Assembly (NCBI GenBank): GCA_013397115.1
Contig: VWZW01004024.1
Span: forward strand, 851,669 to 915,668
Origin: Edolisoma coerulescens
Lineage: Eukaryota > Chordata > Aves > Passeriformes > Campephagidae
Direction: 5' to 3'
Length of the DNA: 64,000 bases
The position numbers were made by a program, and so were the translations under genes. Below the pieces are notes generated by a model. That model was given only the letters and a program-made list of their open reading frames with translations, did not search any database and was not told the DNA's origin. This document shows positions 1 through 10,548 of this stretch, in pieces; position 1 is the stretch's first letter; each line of letters begins with the position of its first letter.

Positions 1-130
1 CCTCCGCAGTCGTGAGCATGTTTAACTAATCTTTCTGTCAGTGGGGTACTTTATGGAAATTGAAAACTAATTAACGTTCATCTCAGCAGCTAATCGCATA
101 AAAGCCCCACTGCCTGGGCCTCCCTGGTCT
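1..130. promoter_or_regulatory. Candidate conserved non-coding block at window start
   Basis: AT-rich unique sequence with CTAATTAACG, GTTTAACTAATC and AGCTAATCGC, several homeodomain-type cores in a short span. No coding content. Conservation is guessed from composition and motif density only. Confidence 0.3.
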
Positions 131-2031
131 TAAAATAATAATGGCACAGGAGCAGGGAATATCTTGATGAAGCCCACCTGGATGGGATGTGGGATGTTCC
201 CAAGGACAGAGCATTCGGGATGCCCCCGGAAACCCCATGGCCGGGGATGGGTCACCTTCTGTTGGTGCTGGACCTGGGTCCTGAATCCATCTTGCTCATC
301 CTACAGCACTTCCCTCTGGCTACCTCTACCCAAGAGGTGGGCAAAGGGTATTTTGGGGAAGTTTGGGGAGCGGGGGTGATGTGGGCTGGGGCTGGGAGGG
401 TGATGGAGACCTGTGGTCAAAGCTGCTCCCGCCCGCAGTGACTCATTCGGCTTTAATTGCTCCCTGAAGTCGCGGGCTGCTGGCGGCACCGCAGCAGAGA
501 TGTCACGTTATAGTCATGCGTGAAGAGCTAATGGTCAAGGGTGACACCACCACCAAAACATCCTCGGGGAAGCTGTCACTGATGGGAGGATCAAAGGGCA
601 GGGGGAGCGGCCGTCCCACTGCTGAGGGTTGGAAAGGCAGGTGCCTGGCACAGGGGTGGTGGCAGCACTGGTGGCACTTTGTGGCCAGAAAATCTTCCTG
701 CCACAGCAGGGGCAGTGCAGGCAGGGTGTGAGCTGAGGGTGCTGGTCCATCCCAGAACCCCTGGAGAGGATTTCCTTTGGCTTTGAAGCTTTACTCTGGC
801 ATGGGTTGGGAGGGCTCATGCTGAGGGTGTCATCAGACCAATGTCAGCTACTCTCTGCAGCCCCCTGTGCCAAAGGGAGGCAGCCCAGGTGTAATAAACC
901 AGGATGTGAGGGTGGGTCTTGGATGTGCAGCCATGGGGGTACCAACCTGTCCTTTTGTGTGTCTGTACCGTCCTGTGCCCTGGCCAGGATGCTGATGTGC
1001 ACCTACCAAGAGTTAAAGGGAAGACCTGGATGAGACCCCACTCTCACCAGTCCAAGAGGCTAAGTGGTTTGGCATGGTGGGGTTGCTTTTTGGGTGCTGC
1101 CAACAGCACAGGCCCCAGCACACCCCTTTGCTGATGGCGCCGCCATCAAGAGTGGCATGGTGCAAGGTGCCCTTTCCTGATGCTCCTGTCCCCAGGGGCC
1201 ACAGCAGGACACAGGCTGTTCCTCTGCTTTGCAGCAGTGCCAGCACGGCCCTGGTTTGCATTTGGCTCAGTGCTCCAGTTTCCAGCTGCCCCCCACCACA
1301 CTGCTGCTGGGCACAGCAACTCTCCCCACAGGGCCACTCCGGTGGGATGGGGCATCACCCCCCTGCCTTCCATCACCAGGAATGGGGGAGAAGGCCAAGG
1401 GAGATGCTCAGGCTGCTGGAGCACAAGGAGCAGCAGACCTGGCCGCAGCCATCCCACCAGGAAGCGTGGCGAGGGAGGAAGAGTTATTGCTGCAGTCACA
1501 CACCAGCTATTACCTCCCAACAAAAGGCAGCGTCTGCACAGCCGGGAGAGAGCCCGAGGACAGGGACAGCCCGGGTGACCTTCACAGGACGTGCAGCAGA
1601 CAGGCCAGAGCCCTGATCTCCCCAGACAGGTACGCCTGCAGGCGCCCCTCCACCTGGCCCAGCGCAGCAGGAGCCTCCTGGGATGCTCCCCACAAGCCTT
1701 CAGCCGCTATCAGCTTCAAAGTCTCCTCAGCAGCCCCTGGCCCGGGTGGGTTTTTTGTCCTCCCAGCACATGTCAAGCTTTCAGGTCTCTGAAAGGAGAC
1801 AAAGGCGATGCTGTTGCCGGCGCTGAGCTGCTGTGAGGTGCCAGTACCCAGTCTAGTGCTGGAGTTTGGATACATCCCTGCAAAGCATCCTTTTCCAGGC
1901 CCTGCCTGGCAGCCAGAGCTCAACGAGGAACCTGCTGGTAATAACTAGGGATGAAGGTGATGGCACAAAAGACACAGAGGGCTGAGCTGGGGGTCTCACC
2001 CTGAGGCCATGGCTCAGGATCTGCTGGCTGT

Positions 2032-2312
2032 ATCATAGAATCATGGAATGGCTTGGGCTGGAAGGGACCTTAAAGATCATCTGGCCCCAATCCCCCTTCC
2101 ATGGGCAGGGACACCTTCCACTATCCCAGGGTGCTCCAAGCCCTATCCAGTTTGGCCTTGAACACTTCCAGGGATGGAGCAGCCACAGCTTCTCTGGGCA
2201 ACCTGTGCCAGGGCCTCACCACCCTCACAGTTAAGAATTTTTTCCTAATATCTAATCTAAACCTTCTGTCGGTTTAAACCCTTCTGTCATTAAGGATAGG
2301 AGTTATCCCTGG
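2032..2312 (-). mobile_element. CR1 LINE 3' fragment
   Basis: Read on the minus strand it ends in atgattctatgat, the octamer-repeat terminus of avian CR1. It contains the typical body heard as GGTCCCTTCCAGCCCAAGCC and the GTTTAAACCGACAGAAGG part further 5'. It is about 280 bp, severely 5'-truncated as most CR1 copies are, and diverged. It lies in the flank downstream of PBX1. Confidence 0.92.
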
Positions 2313-2619
2313 AGCCTGAAGCACCAACATGAGCAGCAGCAGCTCTGGAACACCGGGACCCGTGGGTGATGTCCTTGCCCCAGGAGTGAAGATTTTTGAG
2401 GGAATCCTTATGCTGTGGTGAGAAACCACCTGCAGACAAGTAGAAATTACCTCCTAGCTTGACTTCTGCTCTCTGTGTTTAAACTGGCCCAAATTCACCT
2501 TGGGGAGGTGTTGGGGCGTGTGAGCAAGGGCGGGGGAAGCCTCGTCACCCCCATGTTTGGCTCCCCACAGAGTGCTGGAGAGGAGTAAGTGGCCAGGACT
2601 AAATGAAGGGGAGGGAGTG

Positions 2620-2850
2620 TTTGTGTCGGTAAATGTCAGAAAGCAAAAAACAAGCAGGACTTTAGAGCCAATTAAGTTTGTATAATGTGATGGAAGTGCT
2701 GGTTAAAGGCATGGCAGCAGCTGAGCTGTATACCCATTTATTTCAAGGCAGTTTTCCTTGGGAGAAGAGTACACGCATGTCATTAACACCAAATATCTCT
2801 AATAAGGCTGTCTGCACTAATAAGCAAAAAAAGCTTAATTATTTTGTTTT
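2620..2850. promoter_or_regulatory. Candidate conserved non-coding block
   Basis: Unique AT-rich sequence with CCAATTAAG, TCATTAACACC, CTCTAATAAGG and GCACTAATAAGC, followed by AGCTTAATTATT. It differs in composition from the G/C-richer sequence on both sides. Confidence 0.3.
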
Positions 2851-3972
2851 TCAGTGAGCCAGGGTGGCCTCTTGAATGCCTTTTCCTCCAATGGCGAGGA
2901 AAATGTGTCTTGAGACACTGGTACAAATGTGGGATGGTGGGTAGGGATAGCATGGATGGATTGTCCCATGCAGGAAAGTGCCACCAAGCTGAGGGTGACC
3001 GCAGAGGCTGCGATGTCTGACACTGCTGATCTGGTGGGGAGGAGCTGCAGAAGCACTTTGTGTGCCCAAGCTCCATCAGAAGCATCAGAACAGCATTGTG
3101 ACACCCAGAGGGAGATGTCAGATGCCTCCACACGGGGACATCACCTCTCAGTGCCACCAGCACTGCCTGTACAGAGGGGGATGGAGGAACCAGACTGAGG
3201 TGAAAGTGGCTGCAGATTGTATCTCTCCCTCCCCATTTCCCCCCAGTGCGTGACCAAAAATGCTCAGCCACAGCCTTCCCAAGTCCATTATGTCCCTTCC
3301 ATCATATCCCTCCTCTGGAGGCTGCAGCAGGGCTTGTCCCACCCCAGCCTGCACCGCCAGCAGTGTTGCAGAGCACGGGTGCTATTGTGACATGGACAAG
3401 AAGGAGCGTGGCCCCTGAGGGTGATGCTGGTATTGGCACCCCAGCACTGCTGGCTCCAGCCTCTGCAGTGCCCTTGCTGCAGGAGTGCTCAGCACCCAGG
3501 GCCTCTTCATGGTGGCCACTCCTCCAATGTTTTCCCTCCTGTATTTCCAAGCATGAAATGCATCCCTTGGCCTCACCAGTACAGATCCCATGGGCCCATA
3601 GGTCCAGGTCGCTTCTGCCCAAATCCATAGAGATGTGTATATAAATACTTCATGTAGATGGTTATATTTATGCCTCCTGTTTGATTCAGGGGTCACAGCT
3701 GTGCAGCTGCCAGCCCTTCAGCACAGCAGACTTCTTCCACGAGCCCAGCCATGGGGGTGATTTATTGGAGCCCCCCTCTTGGCAGTGGGCAGCTGGGAGC
3801 CCCCCATGCCCACACCAGCCCCAGGCAGTGCTCCCGGCTCCCCTCACAAACCTCTCAGTCCCGGGTTAATTAATTGCCATCAAATAACCTGCATGGCCAC
3901 AGCTGGGACAATAGCTTCACCTTCACCACGGCTCATCCCTGCAGTGCTGGGCTCCCAAATGCAGCCCCAGAG

Positions 3973-4352
3973 TGGGGGTCTTGATAGAAAAGGAGGGGAT
4001 CTTGATAAGAGAGGGAGATCTTGATAGAAGGGGGGTTTTCAACAGGAAAGGGGGGGTCTCAATAGAAAAGAGGGGTCAATAGGAGAGGAGGGGTCTCGGT
4101 AAGAGGGGAAGAGTCTCGATAGAGGTGGGTTTTGATAGGAGAGACGGTCTCCGTAGGAGAGGAGGGGTCTCAAAAGGAGAGGAGGGGTCTCAGTGGGGGC
4201 ATCTAAATCAGAGAGGGGTTCTGGATAGCAGAGGTGGTCTGGAGAGGGGGTCTTGATAGGAGAGGGGATCTTGATAGGAGAGGGGTTTCAATGAGAGACA
4301 GGAGCATCTCTCAGTAAGGGAAGGGTCTTGATAGGAGAGGGGTCTTGGCAGG
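3973..4352. repeat. Diverged minisatellite, unit about 17-20 bp
   Basis: About twenty imperfect head-to-tail copies of a unit close to GGGTCTTGATAGGAGAG, best preserved around 4245-4290 and 4325-4350. Substitutions and small indels vary the unit length. Each good copy carries TTGATAGG, a GATA-type core. It is purine-rich on the plus strand. Confidence 0.9.
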
Positions 4353-4679
4353 AGCAGCATCTCACTAGCAGAGCCCTTCGTGTTCAGCTGGGAAGGGTGT
4401 TCTGTGCTATGGCTGCAAAGAACGAGTTTTGGGGCTGTTCCACGTGATTTACTCACTTAATGCCCCAACCAGGCTCTGGAAATGCTGCAAACCACAGACA
4501 CCGACCTCGGGAGCTGAAATTCCCGGTATTTTGCTGCATCTCCCCGTTGCCCCGGGGGCCTGCAGTGGCTGTGTGCCGGCGGGCACAGGTGGGGACCCTC
4601 CATAATGTGTCCCTTACAGCGGGGCCGTCTTGCTGGGAGAGGCTGGCAGGCAGGAAAAGCCCCGGGATCTGCTGGAACA

Positions 4680-4960
4680 GATGTTTCTGTGCCATAATAA
4701 AAGGTTAAATATTTTAATAACCATTAGCCACATGTTGAAGGTAAAACACTTCTTTCTTGCTTTCACACTCTCTCTCTCTCTTTTTTTTGTTTTTTTTGTT
4801 TTGTTGTTGGGTTTTTTTTGTATGCAAATGAACTGTAAGCTTATTAACGAGATGAGAGGCTGGAGCCTAATTAGCAGCCGGACAAGGGAGCTGTGCTGGA
4901 GCTGAGTCAGCGAGTGCGAGAATCGCTGGCGCGGTCCCTGCCATCTCCGCCCGCCGCTGC
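4680..4960. promoter_or_regulatory. Candidate element with octamer and homeodomain motifs
   Basis: Two unique arms flank a TC/T low-complexity core. The right arm has a perfect ATGCAAAT octamer (4822-4829, POU factor site), TTATTAACGAG, CCTAATTAGC and a TGAGTCA AP-1-type site (4904-4910). The left arm has CCATTAGCC. Confidence 0.35.
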
Positions 4961-5479
4961 CAAACTGCCCCCAAAACCAGGAGAATTGGGCAAAATCCAC
5001 ATGTTTTTGGAAGGGTCGGGGGAGATCAGCTTCAGTTTCGGGTCTTGTCTGGACACGGCCCACGTGGGTCACCCCAAAGCCACGGTCCTGACTTTATTCT
5101 CCATGCTGGATGCGTTGCAGCTGGGATTTTGCAGTGTTTCCAAGCGTACATTGAATATTTGGGGGCAGTGCCACCAAACCGGGATGGAGCAGGACTGAGG
5201 TATTTGTGGTGTGGGCTCATGGTGCCTCTAGCGGGGGCTGGGCTGCTTTAGCCCCTGTGGAATTTGTTTTGGGGAGTATTTGTTTCTGATTATGTCTCTT
5301 TGCATTCTAAAGAATCATCTTCCCCCAAAAATGCTGGGAAGAAAACAAAGGGGGAAAAAAAAAACCAAACCAACAAAAATCAGGAAAACTTCTTTATTTT
5401 CTTTTAAATGATCTTTCTTTTCTTCCATCCTTCTTCCTGCCACCCTTTCTCTGCTCTGGAGGTTCCTGGAAGCAGAGGA

Positions 5480-5680
5480 AAGACCAAGCGGCGCAGGCAG
5501 GGACCGCCGGCCCCGCCAGGGGCACGCGGGGGGGACGGGGACTCGACTCCGCTCCGTCTGAGCCAATAAACCCCTCCTGTAATTTGCACCTTCGGAAGGC
5601 GACAGCAGCCGTGCGGCCCCACCGCTCATTTGCATTTTTAATTAGCTGGGCTGTCCCTGCGCCCCTCAGCTGCCCTGCCC
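5480..5680. promoter_or_regulatory. CpG-rich patch next to AT-rich element
   Basis: A short CpG-dense stretch (gcgcaggcagggaccgccgg and the following 100 bp) ends in GAGCCAATAAACC (inverted-free CCAAT), ATTTGCATTTTTAATTAGC. The mixture is seen in enhancers and in promoters of non-coding RNAs. No open frame or splice site supports a gene. Confidence 0.3.
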
Positions 5681-6082
5681 GGGCCAGCGATGGCTGCAGG
5701 CAACGGGGTTGGGGCTGAACGAAGTGTTTTGGTGGCCCAGAGGATGGGCGAGCTGGCAAGGCAGTGATGACATTCCTCTTTTTTTTTTTCTTTTCCTCTT
5801 TATTGATATATTTTTCTTCTGCTTCGTTTTGGTCCAGCCCTGCCTTTGTGCCATCCATCTGCCCCCTCCTCCGGGCTTCTTCCTTGCCGTTCTCCTCCTC
5901 TCTCATCATCGAGCACCTCGCACACCACTATCCCTGGGTTCCCTCTTCCTATGCAACCCGCGGCACTGCCAGCACACAGAAGGATGCTACAATTCCCCTG
6001 TAAAGCTATTAAAACGCTACCTCATTAGCAATAATTAAAAGGTGCAGCACACATTCTCAATAGCTCATGCCCGGGGGCAGGA

Positions 6083-6316
6083 TAATTTATTTTATTTATT
6101 TTATTTTATTTTATTTTATTTTACTTTATTTTATTTTATTTTAATTTAATTTTCGTTTGGGTTTATTTTGTTTAATTTAATTTATCCTATATTCATTGTA
6201 TTTTACCTGTATTTTTTTATCTTATTTTGTATTTTATTCCTTTCTTTTACTGCATTGTTATTTTATTTTACTTCATTTTATTTTATTAAATTTTTAAAAT
6301 TTTATTTTATTTTTTA
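6083..6316. repeat. (TTTTA)n low-complexity block
   Basis: TTTATT/TTTTA pentanucleotide repeats, purest at 6095-6140 and decaying through 6310. Simple expansion, no coding content. Confidence 0.95.
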
Positions 6317-6429
6317 GGCCCAAAGAATGGGCAGCATCCCCCCTCCACCCCCTCCCCACTGTGCTGGCAGAGGAGGGACGTGGGGACAGCCACCACTTCC
6401 CACCCACCCCGAGGAGGGTGGGGAGGACT

Positions 6430-6700
6430 GCCTGCATCCAAGGCACAATAAAATATTTTAGTACAAAGCAGAATTACTCCAAAGACTGATGGGCTGACTT
6501 GTGAGACCCACTCACATTTATGGAGGTCGTAAGTTATAGACTCCCGCTGAACTGGAGGAAAACATAACCCTGGCCTTTTATAGGAGAAACTTCTGCCGTA
6601 TATTAAATTCTCCTGCAAATGGACGGGGCTTTACTGCAAACTGTAACTTTAACACCTCCCAGCCCCTCCGTTGGGAGGGAAGGATGATTAATAATGTGGG
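6430..6700. promoter_or_regulatory. Candidate conserved block with a PBX-HOX site
   Basis: AT-rich unique sequence carrying GCAATAAA-like, CCTTTTATAGG and a TGATTAAT at 6685-6692 that fits the PBX-HOX consensus TGATNNAT. It sits 2 kb past the PBX1 end. Confidence 0.35.
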
Positions 6701-7489
6701 TGTGGGTTGCCAGCCCGCGCTGTTTGCCACAGGGATGGTGGTGGCCCTTGGCTGCAGCGCCCGATGAGGGCGAGAGAACATTGAGGGATCCCAGTCCAGG
6801 GATGCCGGCAGTGCCCTATGGGGAGAAAAACCTGCCAGAGGCATTGCATGGGTCAGGACATGCCCCAGGGAGCTGGGGAGGCACCTAGAGCATCCCAGGC
6901 CACGGGCTTGTCACCAAGCCACCGCTGTCTGCTCACCAAAAGCTTTCGAAGCTTCTGCTGTGGGAATTATGTGGGGCTCAGCACATGCCGCATCTTCTTC
7001 TCCGCAATTTTTTGTCTAAAATATTGCAATGTGAAATGGAAAAGTGCAGGAGTTGCACCTCGGGGTTTGCTCTCACCCGGGGGCTGAACTTGGTTGCCCA
7101 AAACCAGGGAAACAGAGGAAGAAAAAAACCTACGGATAAGTGAGTGGCAGGGGGTGAAGGGAAAAGTGCGGATGCAGAGACGGGGAGGGAAATAGCAAGG
7201 AAGAAGCGAACAATCCATTTTGGTATTTGTGGGCTTCCCTTTCATCCACAAAGCAGCCAGCGAGGCGGAGTAGAGGGAGGAAGGGAGGATGCTGCACGCA
7301 GCCCGGCTTCTCAGCCACCCCCGACGCTCCAGGGGGCTGCATGTGCCCTTTTCGCACCTTAAAAATCTATTTTTGGCAGAGAGGGGCAAAGACACGAGCT
7401 GGGAGAGGAGCCAGGTGCTCAAGCCCACCCTGGCCCCCAAAGGACGTGTGACAGGAACCCCCCAGCCCCGAGAGCATCTGCGCACCCCC

Positions 7490-7815
7490 TCCCAGCACCG
7501 CCGCCCGCCTCGCTGGGGCGGTTCCCTCACCGGGGCCCGGTGAGACTTAGCATTTCTCTGTTTAGAGCCGGGATGAGCGTTTATTAGAAGGGAACAGCTG
7601 GGAGCAGGCTGATATTTAGACTGGTATTAGGAGAGCAGCGGCGGAGGGAGATAATTCCTGGGGCGGCGTGGAGCGCGGCGCCGGGGAGCTCCGGGGGCTC
7701 TGCCGGAGAGCGATACAGTTAATTTGCAGCCGGAGCTGGAGGCTGGCCCGCGCTGATATTGCCGTGTTATTTAGAAGAGAAAGGTCAGGCTGGAGATTGA
7801 ATAATCATTGACAAG
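7490..7815. promoter_or_regulatory. CpG-rich patch with interleaved AT-rich motifs
   Basis: Starts with CpG-dense sequence (ccgccgcccgcctcgctggg), then GCGTTTATTAG, GATAATTCC, a second CpG cluster near 7675-7700, and ends with CAGTTAATTTGC and GAATAATCATTG. Looks like an enhancer or an orphan CpG island; no gene attached. Confidence 0.35.
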
Positions 7816-8161
7816 AAGTCCATGGGGGAGCGGGGCGGCAGCTCCAGGCAAGCGCCAGCATCCCCGTGCTGCCTTCCCAAGGGGATTCTTCCCATCCGCT
7901 GGGCCCCCGTGGAGTGTCAGAGGTGTTTGGGGCAGAGATCCAGCCCCTCCTTTCTCCAGCTTGGGAGCTGGGGAATCACAGCCACCCCCTCCAGCTGCCC
8001 CCCGTTCCATCTAAAACCTCTGTCTCTAGGGGCAAGGCAGAGCTGTCCTGGTTTTCATCCTATGCATAGGCTCTTTAATAAATTGCAAATTATTTTTAAA
8101 TTTAAAATTACTTTTTTTCTTCTCAGAAACTTTTTCAATTTTATTTCCTTTTTTAAAACTA

Positions 8162-8173
8162 CCCCCCCCCCCC
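8162..8173. repeat. C12 homopolymer
   Basis: Twelve consecutive C on the plus strand just downstream of the PBX1 end; length is likely unreliable in the assembly. Confidence 0.9.
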
Positions 8174-8501
8174 AGGAAAACAGGAGAGGCTATCAAGCCT
8201 TCCCCTGCTCCCCAGCCCTGTCCCAGACCTTGGTGTGATAAAGAAAATCCCCTCTCCAGCGTTTTTTGGAAAGCACTGCACGAAAAAGTCCAAAAAAAGC
8301 AGAGAACCAGCAATGAAAGGTTGATTTTTTTTTTTCCGCATGGACAAATCCACATGTCCAGGAGAACTCGCCTCCTTCTGCACAGGGAAACTGAGGCATG
8401 GGGGGAGGCACCACGGGTGCAGTGCCTCAGACAGAATCCCAAATTGCATCCCTCTGGCTCCCACGCTCACAACACCAGGCACAGGACCCAGCATCAGGAT
8501 A

Positions 8502-8507
8502 TTTATT
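8502..8507 (-). terminator. Alternative distal poly(A) signal AATAAA
   Basis: The minus strand reads ggtAATAAAtatcctgatgctggg, then a GU-rich stretch (tgtgcctggtgttgtgagcg) that is a good downstream element. It lies about 170 nt beyond the other distal signal and could be the true or an additional 3' end. Confidence 0.35.
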
Positions 8508-8675
8508 ACCTTTGTTCACCCTCCCACTGCACCCCAAACCCTTCCTGCCCCCCGCACCACGAGGGGAAACCCCCAGGCTCTCTCCTTTTCTTCTTTTTCC
8601 TCCCCAAAAATATACCAGGTCTGGTTTCAGGTTTTTTTTTTTTGATTTTTTTTTTTTTTGCAACAAAAGAAACTA

Positions 8676-8681
8676 TTTATT
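8676..8681 (-). terminator. Distal poly(A) signal AATAAA (candidate main PBX1 3' end)
   Basis: The minus strand reads ccAAATAAATAGtttcttttgttgc and then runs into genomic A tracts around 8659-8629. Spacing to a cleavage site near 8655 would be normal. The preceding 100 nt are AU-rich and non-repetitive, typical of an mRNA end. The A tract just past the cleavage point is odd and can mimic a poly(A) tail in cDNA data. Confidence 0.55.
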
Positions 8682-9070
8682 TGGAATATGCATTACCAGT
8701 ACAAATCAGGAAACTGTAAAACCTACACCTTGTTAGTATCGTCATAGAACATAAAAGTTTCAATTGGGATCAGAAAGACAGAGGCCTTTTTCTTTACAGA
8801 AGCAGAAAAGCTTAAAGTTTCAAAACCAGGTTGGAACAGAGAGTCTTTTTTTTGTCTTTTTTTTTTTTTTTCAGGGTTTTTCTTTTTTTTTTTTTTTTAA
8901 TATTTGGAATCAATTAGGAAGAGAGAAAAAAAAAGATAGGGGAAAAAACCAGAAAAGAAAAAGGAACTCTGAACTGGATCACCTTTACAAGGGACAGAAA
9001 GGCCTTTGCAAGAACAAAAAAAGCAAACCGACAAAACCAACCCCCCAGGCAATGTCTGATTTACATCGTC

Positions 9071-9104
9071 TTAATAATAAAATAATAATAATAATAATAA
9101 TAAA
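9071..9104. repeat. (TAA)n microsatellite in the 3' UTR
   Basis: TAA/AAT triplets in near-perfect tandem on the plus strand, so TTA/ATT in the PBX1 mRNA. Confidence 0.95.
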
Positions 9105-9482
9105 GGTGTACAAAACCAAAAGGACTCCAGGAAACCTTGGGATTAAAAGTAACACCCCAAACCCTAAACCAGTCAGTGATGTGAAAAGCTCAGGTGTTTT
9201 GGGAGGAGCAGGAAAATGTTTTAAGAGAAAACTGAAGCGATGCCAACCAGAACCTTCCTGAGCACTCCTCCTTGAACCCCACTCTGCAGCCACTGGGATT
9301 TGGGGCCATTTTGGCCACGTCCCACTCCTTGTCCCATCTCAGCACCCTGATGCAGCCAGGGCTTGGGACTAGGCTGCGAGACCTCATCTTCAGCAAGGTC
9401 CATGGACGAGATGAGGCTGGAACATTCCTTGCTCTGAACCCTTCAGTTTTGGGACACTGGGATTCCAGGTAGAGCGTACAGC

Positions 9483-9490
9483 TATCTACA
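9483..9490 (-). promoter_or_regulatory. Pumilio-type element in the 3' UTR
   Basis: The minus strand reads TGTAGATA, which fits the UGUANAUA Pumilio recognition sequence. It lies in the distal part of the putative 3' UTR and would be lost if the proximal poly(A) signals near 10250 are used. A single 8-mer is weak evidence. Confidence 0.25.
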
Positions 9491-9810
9491 CATTTTGGGA
9501 AGGATTCCTGCCTTTTCATCACTTCCAGGCAGCTCAGCAACACCCCCAGAATGGAGACCCATGGGGGCTCAGGGCTTGACATCTCCTCCACCAAAACCCC
9601 TTGGAATTCCATCTCTCTTCCGAGACGCAATCGCACTGCTCAGCCCCAGAGCAGCCACACAAGGATCTTCTGGAGCTGGGATTTGAAAGGAGTGGGGAGA
9701 AACACTCCCCCCAAAAGCACCACCATCACTTTTCACATCACTCTGGTCACAGCTCAAAAAGGCAGGGGAAGCGGCAAGGCCATTGTCTCGGACAGGTCAA
9801 AATAAACTCA

Positions 9811-9828
9811 GCATCATCATCATCATCA
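9811..9828. repeat. (CAT)n short microsatellite in the 3' UTR
   Basis: Six CAT triplets in a row on the plus strand (ATG triplets in the transcript). Confidence 0.85.
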
Positions 9829-10248
9829 AAGCCCCCTCCCCCCCATCCCAAATAATGCCAAAAAAAAAAAAAGAAAAAAGGTTCATTTCTGGGTCTCAAC
9901 GTTAAGAAACATAAAGTGTTAGACTGTACCTATTAATGCTCACTATTCCAACCATTTTTTTTTTTAAGTTTTACAAAATGAATTACCGTCACTTTTTAAA
10001 CATTGTGTAAGAAGAAATGAGTGTGCACAACTCTACACTTTTCTAGCATTCTTGAACTAATTCACAAATGCGAGAAAATGGAAAAAAAAAACCCAAACCA
10101 TGGGAAAAAACAAACAAACAAAAAAAAGGAGGATGAATGTAGGTAGTTTGATGTTATAAACTATACAGGAATGAAGCGCCTGTTGCCACAGAAAGAAAAG
10201 GGAAGGGACCTTCCCCCTGTTCAATTTTGCGTGCTAAGAGGGTCATTT

Positions 10249-10262
10249 TTTATTCTTTTATT
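10249..10262 (-). terminator. Proximal tandem poly(A) signals in the PBX1 3' UTR
   Basis: Two AATAAA hexamers sit back to back on the minus strand (AATAAAAGAATAAA) at the end of an AU-rich stretch. Use of this site would give a 3' UTR of about 2.8 kb and remove the last 1.6 kb. The tandem arrangement in a T/A-rich context supports a functional site; usage cannot be judged from sequence. Confidence 0.4.
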
Positions 10263-10430
10263 ATAAACACTATTAAATTCCGACTGCGTTTTTGGTTTTT
10301 TTTTTCTCCTTTATCTGAATATACAAGAACATTCATTATCAAATGTTCGTTATCATCAATACTACAAAGAACGAGACACAAATCGCAAGAAACAATGGAA
10401 AATGTTAATAAAGCTGAAAGAATCGTCGAG

Positions 10431-10548
10431 GTTTTTTTTGTGATTTTTTTCTTTTTTTTTTTTTTTTTNTTTGAGTTTCTGCAGGGTTTTTTTTGTTTGT
10501 GTTTTTTTTTGTGGTTTTTTGTTTTTTTTTGTTTTTTTGGTATCGAAG
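10431..10548. repeat. T-rich (mRNA A-rich) tract with one N
   Basis: Long T runs broken by single G and C; the only isolated N in the window is at 10469. In the PBX1 mRNA this is a poly(A)-like internal stretch and is a likely site of oligo-dT mispriming. Confidence 0.9.

Larger units (their letters stand above)
1..8654. other. Downstream flank of PBX1, no gene recognised
   Basis: Past the PBX1 3' end I find no coding exon. In tetrapods the next gene on this side is LMX1A at a distance, so a gene desert is expected. Contents are one CR1 fragment, a diverged minisatellite near 4 kb, a T/C/G low-complexity run near 4770-4820, a TTTTA-type block at 6.1-6.3 kb, C and T homopolymers near 8.1-8.65 kb, two CpG-rich patches and several AT-rich candidate conserved blocks. 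Confidence 0.8.

Noticed and set aside
3973..4352. CRISPR-like array
   Set aside because: Units are contiguous and diverged with no spacers; it is a minisatellite in a vertebrate genome.
8629..8900. T runs as the tail of a retroposed gene copy
   Set aside because: Several separate T runs occur in an AT-rich UTR end and flank, without target duplications or a recognisable source transcript.
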